Shown: positions 10,742 to 19,913 of the stretch, piece by piece
How the letters are laid out: each line of letters starts with the position of its first letter
How positions within the stretch are numbered: the first letter of the stretch is position 1
Source of the DNA: Variovorax boronicumulans NBRC 103145
GTDB taxonomy: Bacteria; Pseudomonadota; Gammaproteobacteria; Burkholderiales; Burkholderiaceae_C
Assembly: GCF_001591345.1 (NCBI RefSeq)
Contig: NZ_BCUS01000044.1
Span: 1-45,313 of the forward strand
DNA length: 45,313 nt
Reading direction: 5' to 3'
Program-made: the position numbers and the translations under genes
Notes under the pieces: model-generated
Told to the model about the DNA's origin: nothing
Seen by the model: only the letters and a program-made list of their open reading frames with translations
Databases searched by the model: none

Positions 10742-11536
10742 GTGACCGACTTTCTCTGGCAAGACCGCGACAAGAAGGAATACGTCTACCCGTTCAACCC
10801 CAGGCCCGAGTGCCTGGACATGATCCAGCGTCCTCCCACAGTCGCCCTCGACATCGGGTGCGGCTCCGGTGGCGTGGGCCACGAACTGCGCCGGCGCCAC
10901 CCCGGCTGCGAACTCTGGGGCTGCGAGTTCAACGCCTCGGCGGCGCAGGTGGCGCGCGAACATTTCGACAAGGTCGTCGAGCAGGACGTGGAAACCGTCG
11001 ACTTCGCCGCGATGGGCCTCACACGCCCCTTCGACCTCGTGTGCCTGTTCGACGTGCTCGAGCACCTCGTCAATCCCTGGCAGCTGCTCAGCGGCCTGAA
11101 GCGCATCGTCGCGCCGGATGCGCAGATCCTGGTCAGCCTGCCGAATGCGTCCAACCTGCCGATGCTGTACGACGCCATGCGCGGGCATTGGCGCTACACC
11201 CATTGGGGCCTGCTCGACTTCACGCACCTGCGCTTCTTCACGGACTTCGACGCGCGCAAGATGTTCTACCAGACGGGCTTTCGCGTGATCGACCACCGGC
11301 TCGACTACCTCGGCGAAGGCCGCGGCATCTACGAGCGCCACCAGGCCGAGCCCTTCCCCCTGGTGCTGACGCTGGGCGGGCTCTCGCTGCAGGTCGCATC
11401 GGCCGACGACCTAGCGCGGCTGTGCGCCGACCGCAACCTGTATCTGCTCAGCCCGCACCACGGCGATTTCCGCGACGACAGCGAGCGCGAGATGGCGTCG
11501 AACAGCTACCCCACGACCTACACCTTCGGCGGCTGA
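10742..11536 (+). CDS. Class I SAM-dependent methyltransferase
   Basis: The 264-residue protein has the Rossmann SAM-binding motif I at residues 37-46 (LDIGCGSGGVG), an acidic motif II ending in WGCEFN, and DLVCLFDVLEHL with the following NPWQLL typical of the Methyltransf_23/UbiG-like group. The segment THLRFFTDFDARKMF after the core often occurs in methyltransferases of glycan clusters. The substrate cannot be read from sequence. It starts with GTG at 10742, 23 bp after lysS, and converges on the glycosyltransferase at 11558 with 21 bp between the stops. It is flanked by glycosyltransferase genes, so glycan methylation is a reasonable inference, not a demonstrated role. Confidence 0.85.
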   Translation: MTDFLWQDRDKKEYVYPFNPRPECLDMIQRPPTVALDIGCGSGGVGHELRRRHPGCELWGCEFNASAAQVAREHFDKVVEQDVETVDFAAMGLTRPFDLVCLFDVLEHLVNPWQLLSGLKRIVAPDAQILVSLPNASNLPMLYDAMRGHWRYTHWGLLDFTHLRFFTDFDARKMFYQTGFRVIDHRLDYLGEGRGIYERHQAEPFPLVLTLGGLSLQVASADDLARLCADRNLYLLSPHHGDFRDDSEREMASNSYPTTYTFGG

Positions 11537-11557
11537 AGCGCGGCGCGTGCCGCCCGC

Positions 11558-12892
11558 TCAGCCCAGGCGCTTGGAGCGCGCGTCGACGTCCGCCATGTAC
11601 ACCGACCGGTAGGGCTCCCCGAGCCCCACGAAGTGCACCAGCAGGCTGTCGTCGCCTGCCAGGTGCGGCGGCGTGTTGATGCTCAGCAGGTCGGTGACGA
11701 CCGCGTCGCCGATCAGGCCGTGTTCGCCCAGCACCACATTCGTGTAGTACTGGTCGCCCTGGCTGGCGTACACGGTCGACTTGTCGTCGACGCCGGTGAT
11801 GCGCTCCCACAGCTGCGTGAGCAGTTCGAGGTTACGCTCGGTGTGGCGGAACCCCATCACGCCCGAGTTGACGTCCCACGCGCCGATGTCCTTGGCGAAC
11901 AGCAGATCGCGGCCTTCGAGCAGCGGCTCGATGCGCTGGGTCTGGTTGACGAACAGCGTGTCGGCGTCGATCCAGACCACCCACTGGTGCTGCGCGAGAT
12001 GCCGCTTCACGAGCCAGCTCTTCACCCAGGCGCCGCTGATCGACGGATCGAGCTCGCCCGGGATCGCGCGGTAGACGTGGTAGCCGTACCCGTGCCGCTC
12101 GCAGTAGCGCCGCACGTTGTGCTCCGACACGCGCGCGTAGTCGTTGATGTGGTGCGTGTAGAGCGTGACGAAGGCAATGGGCGCCTGCGGGTTGACGCAT
12201 GAATACACGTCTTCCGAGATCGCCGGATAGGCCGGCAGCGGCAGCACGGGCTCGCCGTCGGTCAACGCCGCATTCACCCGGCGCACCAGCAGGCGCTGCA
12301 GGTTCGCGTCGTGCAGCAGCTCATCCAGCACGCGGCCCTCGGCATCCAACTCCACCAGGGGCGCCAGATGCACCACGAAGATGCGGGCGGTGAACCAGTT
12401 CGCGATGCGCCACGAGACGTTCACGTAGCAGTCGCCGATGAGCCCGTTGCACAGCAGCAGGCCGGCCGGACGCAGCAGCTCGGCCGCATCAAGACGGGGC
12501 GTGACGCGCGCGACGACCTGGCTTGCCGCCCGGATGAGCGCATGCAGCAGCGCGCGGTTGGCCGCCGTGTTGCGCAGGATCATCAGGTTGCACAGCGGCA
12601 GGCCCTTGGGCCCGTCCACCACGAGCAGGTCGCGCCCTTCCATCATCGTTTCGACAGCCACCGGATGGAACACCACCGAATCGCCGTCCAGAAGGAGCAG
12701 CCAGTCGCCTTCGTCGAGCCCGCGCAGGCGGCGCAGCATCTCGGCGTACTTGGCGCAGTCGCGCAGCGCAGGATGCCCGGCGCGCTCAGTCTCCACCCAG
12801 GCATGGGGGTAGCCAAAACGGCGGCAGTAGTGGCTGTGGTTGCGCAGCACCGGCTCGTCGAGCCGGTCGAAAAAGGTCAGGCACAGCGGCAT
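11558..12892 (-). CDS. Tandem-domain DxD glycosyltransferase (paralogue B)
   Basis: The 444-residue protein is the reverse-strand counterpart of the gene at 7660. The N-terminal half has D69-G70-D71 in WLLLLDGDSVVFHP. The C-terminal half has D309-A310-D311 in VVWIDADTLFVN, then VNSGVMGFRHT, YASQGDQYYT and VHFVGLGEPYRS. Both halves open with similar segments, NHSHYCRRFGYPHAWV and EHNVRRYCERHGYGYHVYR, which suggests internal duplication. Paralogue A shows the same two segments. ATG 12892 is chosen because the first strand (PLCLTFFDR) begins there; the upstream open frame is unrelated. No signal peptide is visible. It is divergent from the Hsp70-like gene (94 bp). The acceptor is unknown. Confidence 0.82.
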   Translation of the reverse strand: MPLCLTFFDRLDEPVLRNHSHYCRRFGYPHAWVETERAGHPALRDCAKYAEMLRRLRGLDEGDWLLLLDGDSVVFHPVAVETMMEGRDLLVVDGPKGLPLCNLMILRNTAANRALLHALIRAASQVVARVTPRLDAAELLRPAGLLLCNGLIGDCYVNVSWRIANWFTARIFVVHLAPLVELDAEGRVLDELLHDANLQRLLVRRVNAALTDGEPVLPLPAYPAISEDVYSCVNPQAPIAFVTLYTHHINDYARVSEHNVRRYCERHGYGYHVYRAIPGELDPSISGAWVKSWLVKRHLAQHQWVVWIDADTLFVNQTQRIEPLLEGRDLLFAKDIGAWDVNSGVMGFRHTERNLELLTQLWERITGVDDKSTVYASQGDQYYTNVVLGEHGLIGDAVVTDLLSINTPPHLAGDDSLLVHFVGLGEPYRSVYMADVDARSKRLG

Positions 12893-12986
12893 CGACGGCG
12901 TCCGGGTGGGGTGGTCATTGGGCCGCAGTCTATCGCGCGCTCCTGCCAACCCTCTACACTCTTGGGCCCTCCGATTTCCTGCTTGA

Positions 12987-14252
12987 ATGAATCCCCTACG
13001 CACCCCGGCCATCGGCATCGATTTCGGCACTTCGAATTCCGCGGTCTCCTACGCCTCCCCCGGCGAGGCCGCGCGCCTGCTGCCCATCGAAGGCAGCGCC
13101 ACCACCCTGCCGACCGCCCTTTTCTTCAACGCCGAGGACCGCAGCACGCACTTCGGCCGCGATGCCATCGCGCTGTACCTGTCCGGCGTCGAAGGCCGGC
13201 TCATGCGCTCGCTCAAGAGCCTGCTCGGCAGCCCGCTGATGCAGGAAAAAACCGCCGTCTACGACGGGCTGGTCAGCTTCGAGGACATCATCGCGCGCTT
13301 CCTGCACGAGCTGGTGACGCGCGCCGAACGCGAGCTGGGCCAGCGCCCCGAGCGCGTGGTCATCGGCCGCCCGGTGCATTTCGTCGACGACGACGCCAAG
13401 CGCGACCAGCGCGCCGAGGAAAGCATGCGCCACGCCGCCCGCGCGGCCGGCCTGCGCGACGTGTCCTTCCAGTACGAGCCCATTGCCGCGGCCTTCGACT
13501 ACGAGCAGCGCGTCACGCGCGAATCGCTGATCCTGATCGTCGACATCGGCGGCGGCACCTCCGACTTCACCGTGGTGCGCCTGGGCCCCGAGCGCATGGC
13601 GCGCCCCGACCGCGCCGATGACGTGCTGGCCACCAGCGGCGTGCACATCGGCGGCACCGACTTCGACCAGCGCCTGAACCTGGAGCGCGTGATGCCGCTG
13701 CTCGGGCTGCGCCACCTCGGCCCGAGCGGGCGCGAGGTGCCCAGCAAGGTGTTCTTCGAGCTGTCGTCCTGGCATCTGATCAACTGGCTCTACGCCCCGA
13801 AGGCCGTGCGCCAGGCGCGCGAGCTGCGCACCAGCTACAGCGACCGCCAGCTGCACGACCGCCTGATGACGGTGCTCGAGGAGCGCCACGGCCACCGCAT
13901 CGCCAGCGAGGTCGAGCAGGCCAAGATCAACGGCTCGGTCAGCGACGCCGAGGTGCAGATCGACCTGTCGTGCATCGAGGCGGGGCTGGCCTCGGCGCTG
14001 ACGCCGACCGACATGGCGCAGCAGCTCGCGGCACCACTGGAGAACGTGGTGGCCTGCGCCCACGCCTGCGTGAAGCGCGCCGGCCTGCGCAGCGGCGACC
14101 TCGACGCCATCTACCTCACCGGCGGCTCGTCAGCCCTGCGCCCGTTCCAGCGGGCGCTGCGCGCGAGCTTCGCGGGCGTACCGCTGATCGAAGGCGACCT
14201 GCTCGGCGGCGTCGCGGCCGGGCTCGCCTATTCGGCGCGCACGGCGGGGTGA
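12987..14252 (+). CDS. Hsp70-like ATPase, YegD type
   Basis: The 421-residue protein keeps only the actin/Hsp70 nucleotide-binding fold and lacks the ~200-residue substrate-binding domain of DnaK. Phosphate-1 is IGIDFGTSNSAV (residues 9-20), phosphate-2 is IVDIGGGTSDFT (184-195), and the adenosine motif is AIYLTGGSSALRPFQ near residue 375. This layout matches the E. coli YegD family of uncertain function. Binding and hydrolysis motifs look intact, so it is probably an active ATPase. The gene is followed after 7 bp by the metallopeptidase at 14260 and then by a glycosyltransferase, suggesting one transcript. Clients are unknown. Confidence 0.9.
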   Translation: MNPLRTPAIGIDFGTSNSAVSYASPGEAARLLPIEGSATTLPTALFFNAEDRSTHFGRDAIALYLSGVEGRLMRSLKSLLGSPLMQEKTAVYDGLVSFEDIIARFLHELVTRAERELGQRPERVVIGRPVHFVDDDAKRDQRAEESMRHAARAAGLRDVSFQYEPIAAAFDYEQRVTRESLILIVDIGGGTSDFTVVRLGPERMARPDRADDVLATSGVHIGGTDFDQRLNLERVMPLLGLRHLGPSGREVPSKVFFELSSWHLINWLYAPKAVRQARELRTSYSDRQLHDRLMTVLEERHGHRIASEVEQAKINGSVSDAEVQIDLSCIEAGLASALTPTDMAQQLAAPLENVVACAHACVKRAGLRSGDLDAIYLTGGSSALRPFQRALRASFAGVPLIEGDLLGGVAAGLAYSARTAG

Positions 14253-14259
14253 GCCGCAG

Positions 14260-14787
14260 ATGAAGTACCTGTCCGCGTACCCGCCCGCGCTGCTGGCGCA
14301 GGTGAGCGAGCTGATGGCGGCCGACAAGCTCGGCGCCCTGCTGCGCGGACGCTACGCCGGCCTGCACGACATCCGCACCGACCGCGCGCTGTACGACTAC
14401 GCCTGCGAACTCAAGGGCGAGTACATGCGCAAGGCCGAGCCGCTGGCCAAGGCGGTGTTCGACAACAAGCTGCACGTGGTGCGCCATGCGTTGGGCACCC
14501 ACACCACCATCGCGCGCGTGCAGGGCAGCAAGCTCAAGACCAAGCGCGAGATCCGCGTGGCCAGCCTGTTCAAGACCGTGCCGCTCGAATGGCTGCGCAT
14601 GATCGTCGTGCACGAGCTGGCCCACACGCGCGAGAAGAACCACGACAAGCCCTTCTACGCGCTGTGCACGCACATGGAGCCCGAGTACCACCGCTTCGAG
14701 TTCGAGCTGCGCCTGTACCTGACGCACCTGGAGGCGGGCGGTGCGCCGCTGTGGCCCGCGGCCGTAGGCGCGCCGGCCGCGGACTGA
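14260..14787 (+). CDS. YgjP-type M48-like zinc metallopeptidase
   Basis: The 175-residue protein carries the zinc motif VVHELAHTREKNHDKPFY: H118, E119 and H122 form HExxH, and H128 is a likely third ligand. This arrangement (HELAHxxxxNH) is that of the YgjP/DUF45 family of predicted cytoplasmic metal-dependent hydrolases. Family function is unsettled; some members are annotated as UTP pyrophosphatases or proteases. No signal peptide or membrane segment is present. The start ATG is 7 bp after the Hsp70-like stop, and the next gene begins 19 bp after its own stop, so translation of the three is probably coupled or at least shared on one mRNA. Confidence 0.88.
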   Translation: MKYLSAYPPALLAQVSELMAADKLGALLRGRYAGLHDIRTDRALYDYACELKGEYMRKAEPLAKAVFDNKLHVVRHALGTHTTIARVQGSKLKTKREIRVASLFKTVPLEWLRMIVVHELAHTREKNHDKPFYALCTHMEPEYHRFEFELRLYLTHLEAGGAPLWPAAVGAPAAD

Positions 14788-14806
14788 CCCGGTACAGTCG
14801 TCGCCC

Positions 14807-16693
14807 ATGACCCTGCCACGGCTGCACTTCACGTCCCTGTCCGAAGACGCGGTCTGCGGCGACATCGTGCGGACCTACCGCCTGGCGGCCGAGCGGCTGG
14901 GCTACCCGACGAGCTACACGCCGGCGAACATCGATCCCGGCGCGATCAACATCCTGTTCTTCTTCTGGAACTTCCCCTGGAAGAGCCTCGAGCCGTTCCA
15001 CCCGAATTGCATCGTCGTCAACTTCGAGCCGATGGTCGAAGGCACGCATGCCTGGAACGACCGCTACCTCGACCTGCTCCCGCGCTGCTACCTGTGGGAG
15101 TACAGCAAGACCAACTTCCATCGCCACCGCGAGCTCGGCTACCAGAACGCTGACTACGTGCCGCTGGGCTGGGAGCCCGACGCGGCCCGCATCCTGCCGT
15201 TGTCGGAAGTCCTGCCCGAGGAGGAGCGCGACATCGACGTCTGCTTCTTCGGCTCGTTCACGCAGCGCCGGATCGACGTACTGGAGGCCCTGATGGCCCG
15301 CGGCCTGCGCGTCGAGATGACGCGCGGCGGGTTCTGGACCCAGGCCGAGCGCGAAGACCGCATGCGCCGCGCCAAGGTCATGCTGAACCTGCACAACTGG
15401 GAAGCGTCCCGCGTGGTCGAGACGCCCCGGCTGTCGATCCTGCTGCGCCATCGCAAGGCCGTGGTCTGCGAGCTCTACCCCGACAGCGAGATCGACCCCG
15501 CCTTCCGCGATGCGGTGGTGGGCGTGCCCTACGACCAGCTGGTCGACACCGTGGTCGCGCTGGTCGCGGATGCGTCGCGCCGCGCGCAGCTCGAACGCGA
15601 CGGGCTCGACACGCTCGAGCGGGCCTTCGCGCCGCCGGACATCGGCCCCGCGCTCGAACGCTACTTCGCCTGGCGCGCCCAGCAGCCCGACCGCGTGCCG
15701 CCCGTGGCGATGCCGCGCGTGACGGTCTGCCTGACACCCGACGGCAGCGGTGATGACTGGCTGCAGGACCTGCGCGACTGGACGACACAAGCCGACGTGG
15801 CGCTGGAACTGGTCGTGGTGGCGGCAGGCCTGCCCGCAGCGGCCGAAAGCGAGGCGCGCGCCATCGCCCCCGACCTGCGCTGGATCGCGCTGCCCGTACC
15901 GTGCGACCGCGCCACCTTGCGCAACCTCGCGCTCGCACAAGCCACCGGCGAGCACGTCGTCTTCGCCGATGCGAGCGACCGCGCCCTGCCCGGCCGCCTG
16001 CAGCGGCAAGCTGCACTGCTCGCCGCCTGCCCGGACCTGGACATCGTCGGCTGCTGGAGCGAGACGCCCGCCGGGCCGCTGAAATACGCCCAGCGGCACG
16101 ACGAGATCGTGGCCGAAGCGCTGGGCCCCGAGCCGCTGCGACTGTCGGCCTGCCTGGTCCGCCGCCGCTTCCTGGAACGCACCGGCGTGCGCCACGACCC
16201 CGAGTTCGCGGTGCACGACGGCCTGCAGATGCTGTGCCGCTGCATCGTGGCCGGCGCGCACTTCGCTGTCATTCCGGAGGTGCTGCATCGCCCCGCGCCG
16301 GCCGCGCCGCCAGCAGACCTCGCGCACGCCGCCTCGCTCGCCATGCGCGCGCGGCGCGCGGTGCTGCGTCACCTGCTGCCGCGCAGCCGTGTGGAAGACA
16401 TCGACCTCATAGCCCAGCTCTACGCGCACCTGTGGCCGCCGCAGCGCGACTTCGCCGAACAGCTGCTGCGCACCGTGGCGCAGGCCTGCGCAGCGTCCGC
16501 CGGCACGCCGCGGATCGACGCTGAAATGCTGACGCGCGCGCTGCGCACCGAAACCCTGCGGCTGCTGCAGGTGTTCTTCCAGGCCGGCCTGGCCGACAAG
16601 CCCTGGCTGGAGTCGCTGTTCGAGACGCCCGAGGTGGCCGCCTTGCTCGGCCCCGCGGCGAATCAGCTACCGGTGCGGCCCTTCCGCGACTGA
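14807..16693 (+). CDS. Two-part glycosyltransferase: GT-B (CgeB-like) plus degenerate GT2 domain
   Basis: The 628-residue protein has an N-terminal part (~1-285) resembling the C-terminal Rossmann half of GT-B enzymes, with DVCFFGSFTQRR, RRAKVMLNLHNWE and a VVETPRLSILLRHRKAVV segment. A GT2-like part follows (~300-540). In it, the usual DDxS motif after the ELVVV strand is replaced by AAGL (residues 339-342), and the metal motif is D388-A-S-D391 in FADASDRALPGRLQRQ. The final ~90 residues form helices resembling the tail of the GT2 enzyme at 6024. It is the last gene of the Hsp70-like/peptidase unit. Its 3' end overlaps the convergent nagZ by 31 bp. The GT2 part may be structural rather than catalytic; this is inference. 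Confidence 0.78.
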   Translation: MTLPRLHFTSLSEDAVCGDIVRTYRLAAERLGYPTSYTPANIDPGAINILFFFWNFPWKSLEPFHPNCIVVNFEPMVEGTHAWNDRYLDLLPRCYLWEYSKTNFHRHRELGYQNADYVPLGWEPDAARILPLSEVLPEEERDIDVCFFGSFTQRRIDVLEALMARGLRVEMTRGGFWTQAEREDRMRRAKVMLNLHNWEASRVVETPRLSILLRHRKAVVCELYPDSEIDPAFRDAVVGVPYDQLVDTVVALVADASRRAQLERDGLDTLERAFAPPDIGPALERYFAWRAQQPDRVPPVAMPRVTVCLTPDGSGDDWLQDLRDWTTQADVALELVVVAAGLPAAAESEARAIAPDLRWIALPVPCDRATLRNLALAQATGEHVVFADASDRALPGRLQRQAALLAACPDLDIVGCWSETPAGPLKYAQRHDEIVAEALGPEPLRLSACLVRRRFLERTGVRHDPEFAVHDGLQMLCRCIVAGAHFAVIPEVLHRPAPAAPPADLAHAASLAMRARRAVLRHLLPRSRVEDIDLIAQLYAHLWPPQRDFAEQLLRTVAQACAASAGTPRIDAEMLTRALRTETLRLLQVFFQAGLADKPWLESLFETPEVAALLGPAANQLPVRPFRD

Positions 16694-17760
16694 GCGCCGG
16701 CCAGCAGGCGTTGCGCCTGCACGTAGCGCGCCGAGGCCGTGAGCGCCTGCCAGTCGAGCGCTTCATCGCCCGGCAGCAGCGACCGGCGCCGCGCCTCGCT
16801 GGCCGCATCGCCCTGCCAGCGACCATCGGCCGCCGCGGCGGTGAAGCCGTCGAGCATCTCGTCCAGCGGCCGGCCCTCGCCGATGCTCTGGTTGCACAGC
16901 AGCGCCAGGTCGCAACCCGCCGCAAGCGCCGCAAGCACCGCGTCGGTGTAGCTCAGCAGCTGGCCGTCGATGTAGCGACCGGCCTCCATGCTCAGGTCGT
17001 CGCTGAACACCGCGCCGTCGAACGCAAAGCGCTGGCGCAGGATGTCCTTCAACCATTTTTCAGAGAAACCCGCCGGCCGCTTGTCGACCTTCGGGTAGAT
17101 CACGTGCGCCGGCATCACGGCCGCGAGCGTGCCGCCCAGCCAGTCGTAGGGCCGCGCGTCGTCGGCCAGGATGGCCTTCAGGCTGCGCCGGTCGATCGGA
17201 ATCTCGACGTGCGAATCGGCTTGCACGAAGCCATGCCCCGGGAAGTGCTTGCCGCAGTTGCGCATGCCCATCTGCAGCATGCCGTGCATCACGCTCTTGG
17301 CGAGCAGCGCGACCACGCGCGGGTCGCGGTGGAAGCTGCGGTCGCCGATCACGCTGCTGCCGCCGTAGTCCAGGTCGAGCACCGGCGCGAAGCTGAAGTC
17401 GACACCGCAGGCGCGCAGTTCGCCGGCCAGCACCTGCCCGGCGGCGGTGGCGACCTGTGTGGCGCGCAGGGCATCGTGCATCCACAGCTCGCCCAGGCTG
17501 CGCATCGAGGGCAGCCGCGTGAAGCCGTCGGTGCGAAAGCGCTGCACCCGACCGCCTTCGTGGTCGACGCAGATCAGCAGGTCGGGCCGGATCGCCTTGA
17601 TCTCGGCGTTCAGCGCGGTCATCTGCGCGCGGTCCTGCCAGTTGCGGGTGAAGTGGATCACGCCGCCTACATGCGGGTTGGCAAGGCGCCGGCGGTCGGC
17701 GGCGGTGAGTTCGGTGCCGGCCACATCGATGAGGAGCGGCGCGTGGTTCAGGTCGGTCAT
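16663..17760 (-). CDS. nagZ: Beta-N-acetylhexosaminidase NagZ
   Basis: NagZ removes GlcNAc from 1,6-anhydro-MurNAc peptides in cytoplasmic peptidoglycan recycling, which also affects AmpC beta-lactamase induction in some species. The 365-residue GH3 enzyme has the signature KHFPGHGFVQADSH (residues 171-184), with H176 in the mobile catalytic loop, and the nucleophile D254 in VFSDDLSMEA. VDHEGGRVQR is present at 65-74. ATG 17760 follows the acpS stop by 44 bp. The last codons overlap the 3' end of the convergent glycosyltransferase. It is the last gene of the long minus-strand series; no terminator is evident after its stop. Confidence 0.96.
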   Translation of the reverse strand: MTDLNHAPLLIDVAGTELTAADRRRLANPHVGGVIHFTRNWQDRAQMTALNAEIKAIRPDLLICVDHEGGRVQRFRTDGFTRLPSMRSLGELWMHDALRATQVATAAGQVLAGELRACGVDFSFAPVLDLDYGGSSVIGDRSFHRDPRVVALLAKSVMHGMLQMGMRNCGKHFPGHGFVQADSHVEIPIDRRSLKAILADDARPYDWLGGTLAAVMPAHVIYPKVDKRPAGFSEKWLKDILRQRFAFDGAVFSDDLSMEAGRYIDGQLLSYTDAVLAALAAGCDLALLCNQSIGEGRPLDEMLDGFTAAAADGRWQGDAASEARRRSLLPGDEALDWQALTASARYVQAQRLLAGAQSRKGRTGS

Positions 17761-17804
17761 GTCGGTCGATCGGTCGGCAAGGCGCAACGGCGCCGGGGAT
17801 TCGT

Positions 17805-18197
17805 TCAGGCCTTTTCCACCACCACGAAGCTGGCGGCGTACTCGGTTTCGTCGGTGACGGTCACGTGCGCTGTCAGGCCCTGCGCCTCGAACCAGTCTTT
17901 CAGCTCGCCGTGCAGCACGATCACCGGCTTGCCGCTGCGCAGGTTGGCGATCTCGCACAGGCGCCAGCTCATCGGCATGCGCATGCCCAGGCCGATGGCC
18001 TTGCTGAAGGCTTCCTTGGCGGAAAAACGCGTGGCGAGGTAGCTCAGGCCGCGCTTGGGCCAGCGCGCGGCGCGGGCCTGCCAGATGGCGAACTCGGCGT
18101 CGCTCAGCACCCGGCGGGCGAAGCGCTCGCCCTGGCGCTCGAAGGTGGCCGCGATGCGGCGCACGTCGCAGATATCGGTCCCGATGCCGTAGATCAT
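17805..18197 (-). CDS. acpS: Holo-[acyl-carrier-protein] synthase AcpS
   Basis: AcpS transfers 4'-phosphopantetheine from CoA to the serine of acyl carrier protein (acpP lies in this window at 31999). The 130-residue protein begins with [14 protein letters not shown], whose D8 is a metal ligand, and has the second signature [13 protein letters not shown] near residue 57. The length is typical (~126). ATG 18197 overlaps the pdxJ stop as ATGA, giving the conserved pdxJ-acpS coupling seen in E. coli. Confidence 0.97.
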   Translation of the reverse strand: MIYGIGTDICDVRRIAATFERQGERFARRVLSDAEFAIWQARAARWPKRGLSYLATRFSAKEAFSKAIGLGMRMPMSWRLCEIANLRSGKPVIVLHGELKDWFEAQGLTAHVTVTDETEYAASFVVVEKA

Positions 18198-18967
18198 GCG
18201 GCGTCGGCGATGCAGCGCAGGTAGTCGCGCGTGGTCGCGGCGTACCCGAGTTCGAGCGCATCGGCGACGAAGGCATGGCCGATCGACACCTCGTGCACGC
18301 CGCGCACCGCGCGCAGGAACGGCGTGAGGTTGTCGCGGCTCAGGTCGTGGCCGGCGTTGACGCCCAGGCCCGCCGCATGGGCGGCCTGCGCCGCGGCCAC
18401 GTAGCGCGCGAGCACGGCGGCTTCCTGCGGCGTGCCGCGCGAGGCGGCGTAGCCCTCGGTGTAGAGCTCGACGCGGTCGGCGCCCACGGCCTTGACGGCG
18501 GCCATCATCTCGGGGATCGGGTCCATGAACAGGCTCACGCGCACGCCCAGTGCCTTGGCTTCGGCGACCAGCGGGCGCAGGCGCTCGGCGTCTTCCGGGA
18601 AGCTCCAGCCGTGGTCGCTGGTCGACTGGGTTTCGCTGTCGGGCACGAAGGTGGCCTGGTGCGGCTTGAGCTCGCGCACGAAGTCCATCAGGTTGTGGAA
18701 GGGGTTGCCTTCGATGTTGAACTCGATGGCCGGCCAGTCCTTGGCGAGCAGTTCCGACAGGTCGCTCACGTCGTGCGCGCGGATGTGGCGCGCGTCGGGC
18801 CGCGGGTGCACGGTGATGCCCTGCGCGCCCGCGGCTAGGCAGGCCTGGGCCGCGCCCACCACGCTCGGGATGCCGAGGTGGCGCGTGTTGCGCACCAGGG
18901 CCACCTTGTTGAGGTTGACCGACAGGGCCGTGGTGGTGCGAGGGAGGGAGGACGAGGTATCGCTCAT
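18194..18967 (-). CDS. pdxJ: Pyridoxine 5'-phosphate synthase PdxJ
   Basis: PdxJ condenses 1-deoxyxylulose 5-phosphate with 3-amino-2-oxopropyl phosphate to make pyridoxine 5'-phosphate. The 257-residue TIM barrel shows [15 protein letters not shown], the [12 protein letters not shown] signature near residue 51, [10 protein letters not shown] and GVNAGHDLS. Two starts are possible: ATG 18967, behind a purine-rich aagagaagaaag stretch, and ATG 18997, which overlaps the stop of the preceding gene as ATGA and adds ten residues. I use the shorter form because the conserved fold begins well inside it. The stop overlaps acpS by four bases. Confidence 0.95.
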   Translation of the reverse strand: MSDTSSSLPRTTTALSVNLNKVALVRNTRHLGIPSVVGAAQACLAAGAQGITVHPRPDARHIRAHDVSDLSELLAKDWPAIEFNIEGNPFHNLMDFVRELKPHQATFVPDSETQSTSDHGWSFPEDAERLRPLVAEAKALGVRVSLFMDPIPEMMAAVKAVGADRVELYTEGYAASRGTPQEAAVLARYVAAAQAAHAAGLGVNAGHDLSRDNLTPFLRAVRGVHEVSIGHAFVADALELGYAATTRDYLRCIADAA

Positions 18968-18993
18968 GGACGCAATCGCTTTCTTCTCTTCGT

Positions 18994-19869
18994 TCATGCG
19001 CCGCCCGCGCCGGCCCGGAGGTCGTCGGTGGGGGTGACGGCAAGCCAGTGACAGTAGCCGCCGAGCGTCGTCCTGTCGATGTCGCCGGGCGCCATGTGGT
19101 CGTAGGCGCCGGCACGGAAATGATGCTTGGACCAGTACTGGTCGGTGTGCCAGCCGTGGATGTGCAGCACGTCGCCGCCCAGGGTGCGATCGGCGTACGG
19201 CAGGTGGTCGAGCAGGCCCAGCGAGCAGCGCTGCGGGTAGGTGCGCCGCAATGCCAGCTCGCCGGCGTACATGGTGAGCACGTTCTTGCACCAGCCGGGC
19301 CACTCGCCCTGGAAATCGCGGAATTCCTCGTCGAGCAGCTTGTGGCAGTAGTCCAACTGGGCCTGCACGAAGTTGCCCACGAACTCGGTCGGCCCCAGCA
19401 CCGACGCACCCACGTTGTGCAGCCCCGAATGAGGAAAGCCCCAGCGCGCGCTGCATTCGGAGAGCTTGCGGCGCACCTCTTCCTGGTACGCGTAGGCGCC
19501 GAAGCCGAAGCACAGCCCGGTCGGCTCGAAGCTGGCCATCGCCGGCGTGACGAAGGTGTCGCAGTCGGTCTTGAGGATCGCGTCGTAGTTGCGGCACACG
19601 GCGAGCACCGCCGGGTCGCACAGGTTCGCGATCGAATTGATGTAGCCGTAGCCGGCCCATTCGGGGTGCTGGTCGGCGTAGGGCAGGCCCGGAATCACGA
19701 CGACGCGGTCGTCGGTGGGCAGCTGCGCGATGACGTTCGGGTGGCACACCGCGATCAGCTCGCCGCCGCGCGCGAAGACGCCGGAGACGATCATGCTCCG
19801 GTACAGCCAGTGGAACTCGTCGACGATTTCTTTCTTGTCGTCGACGTAGACGAGGACACCCAGACGCAT
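18994..19869 (-). CDS. DxD-containing predicted glycosyltransferase-like protein inside the recO-pdxJ operon
   Basis: The 291-residue protein is not one I recognise by name. It starts [20 protein letters not shown], has an acidic DxD in [13 protein letters not shown] (D102, D104) after a predicted Rossmann-like beta strand, and contains conserved-looking [13 protein letters not shown] and [12 protein letters not shown] segments. The order strand, DxD, later His-rich loop fits a GT-A nucleotide-sugar transferase; that is an inference from pattern only. No signal peptide or membrane helix is visible. ATG 19869 lies 44 bp after recO, and the stop touches a possible pdxJ start. The gene breaks the common recO-pdxJ adjacency, so it looks like an insertion into a core operon. 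Confidence 0.7.
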   Translation of the reverse strand: MRLGVLVYVDDKKEIVDEFHWLYRSMIVSGVFARGGELIAVCHPNVIAQLPTDDRVVVIPGLPYADQHPEWAGYGYINSIANLCDPAVLAVCRNYDAILKTDCDTFVTPAMASFEPTGLCFGFGAYAYQEEVRRKLSECSARWGFPHSGLHNVGASVLGPTEFVGNFVQAQLDYCHKLLDEEFRDFQGEWPGWCKNVLTMYAGELALRRTYPQRCSLGLLDHLPYADRTLGGDVLHIHGWHTDQYWSKHHFRAGAYDHMAPGDIDRTTLGGYCHWLAVTPTDDLRAGAGGA

Positions 19870-19913
19870 GGCTTCGGTTCTCAGGTTGGCGTTTCGATCG
19901 ATCGTGCGCCGGG

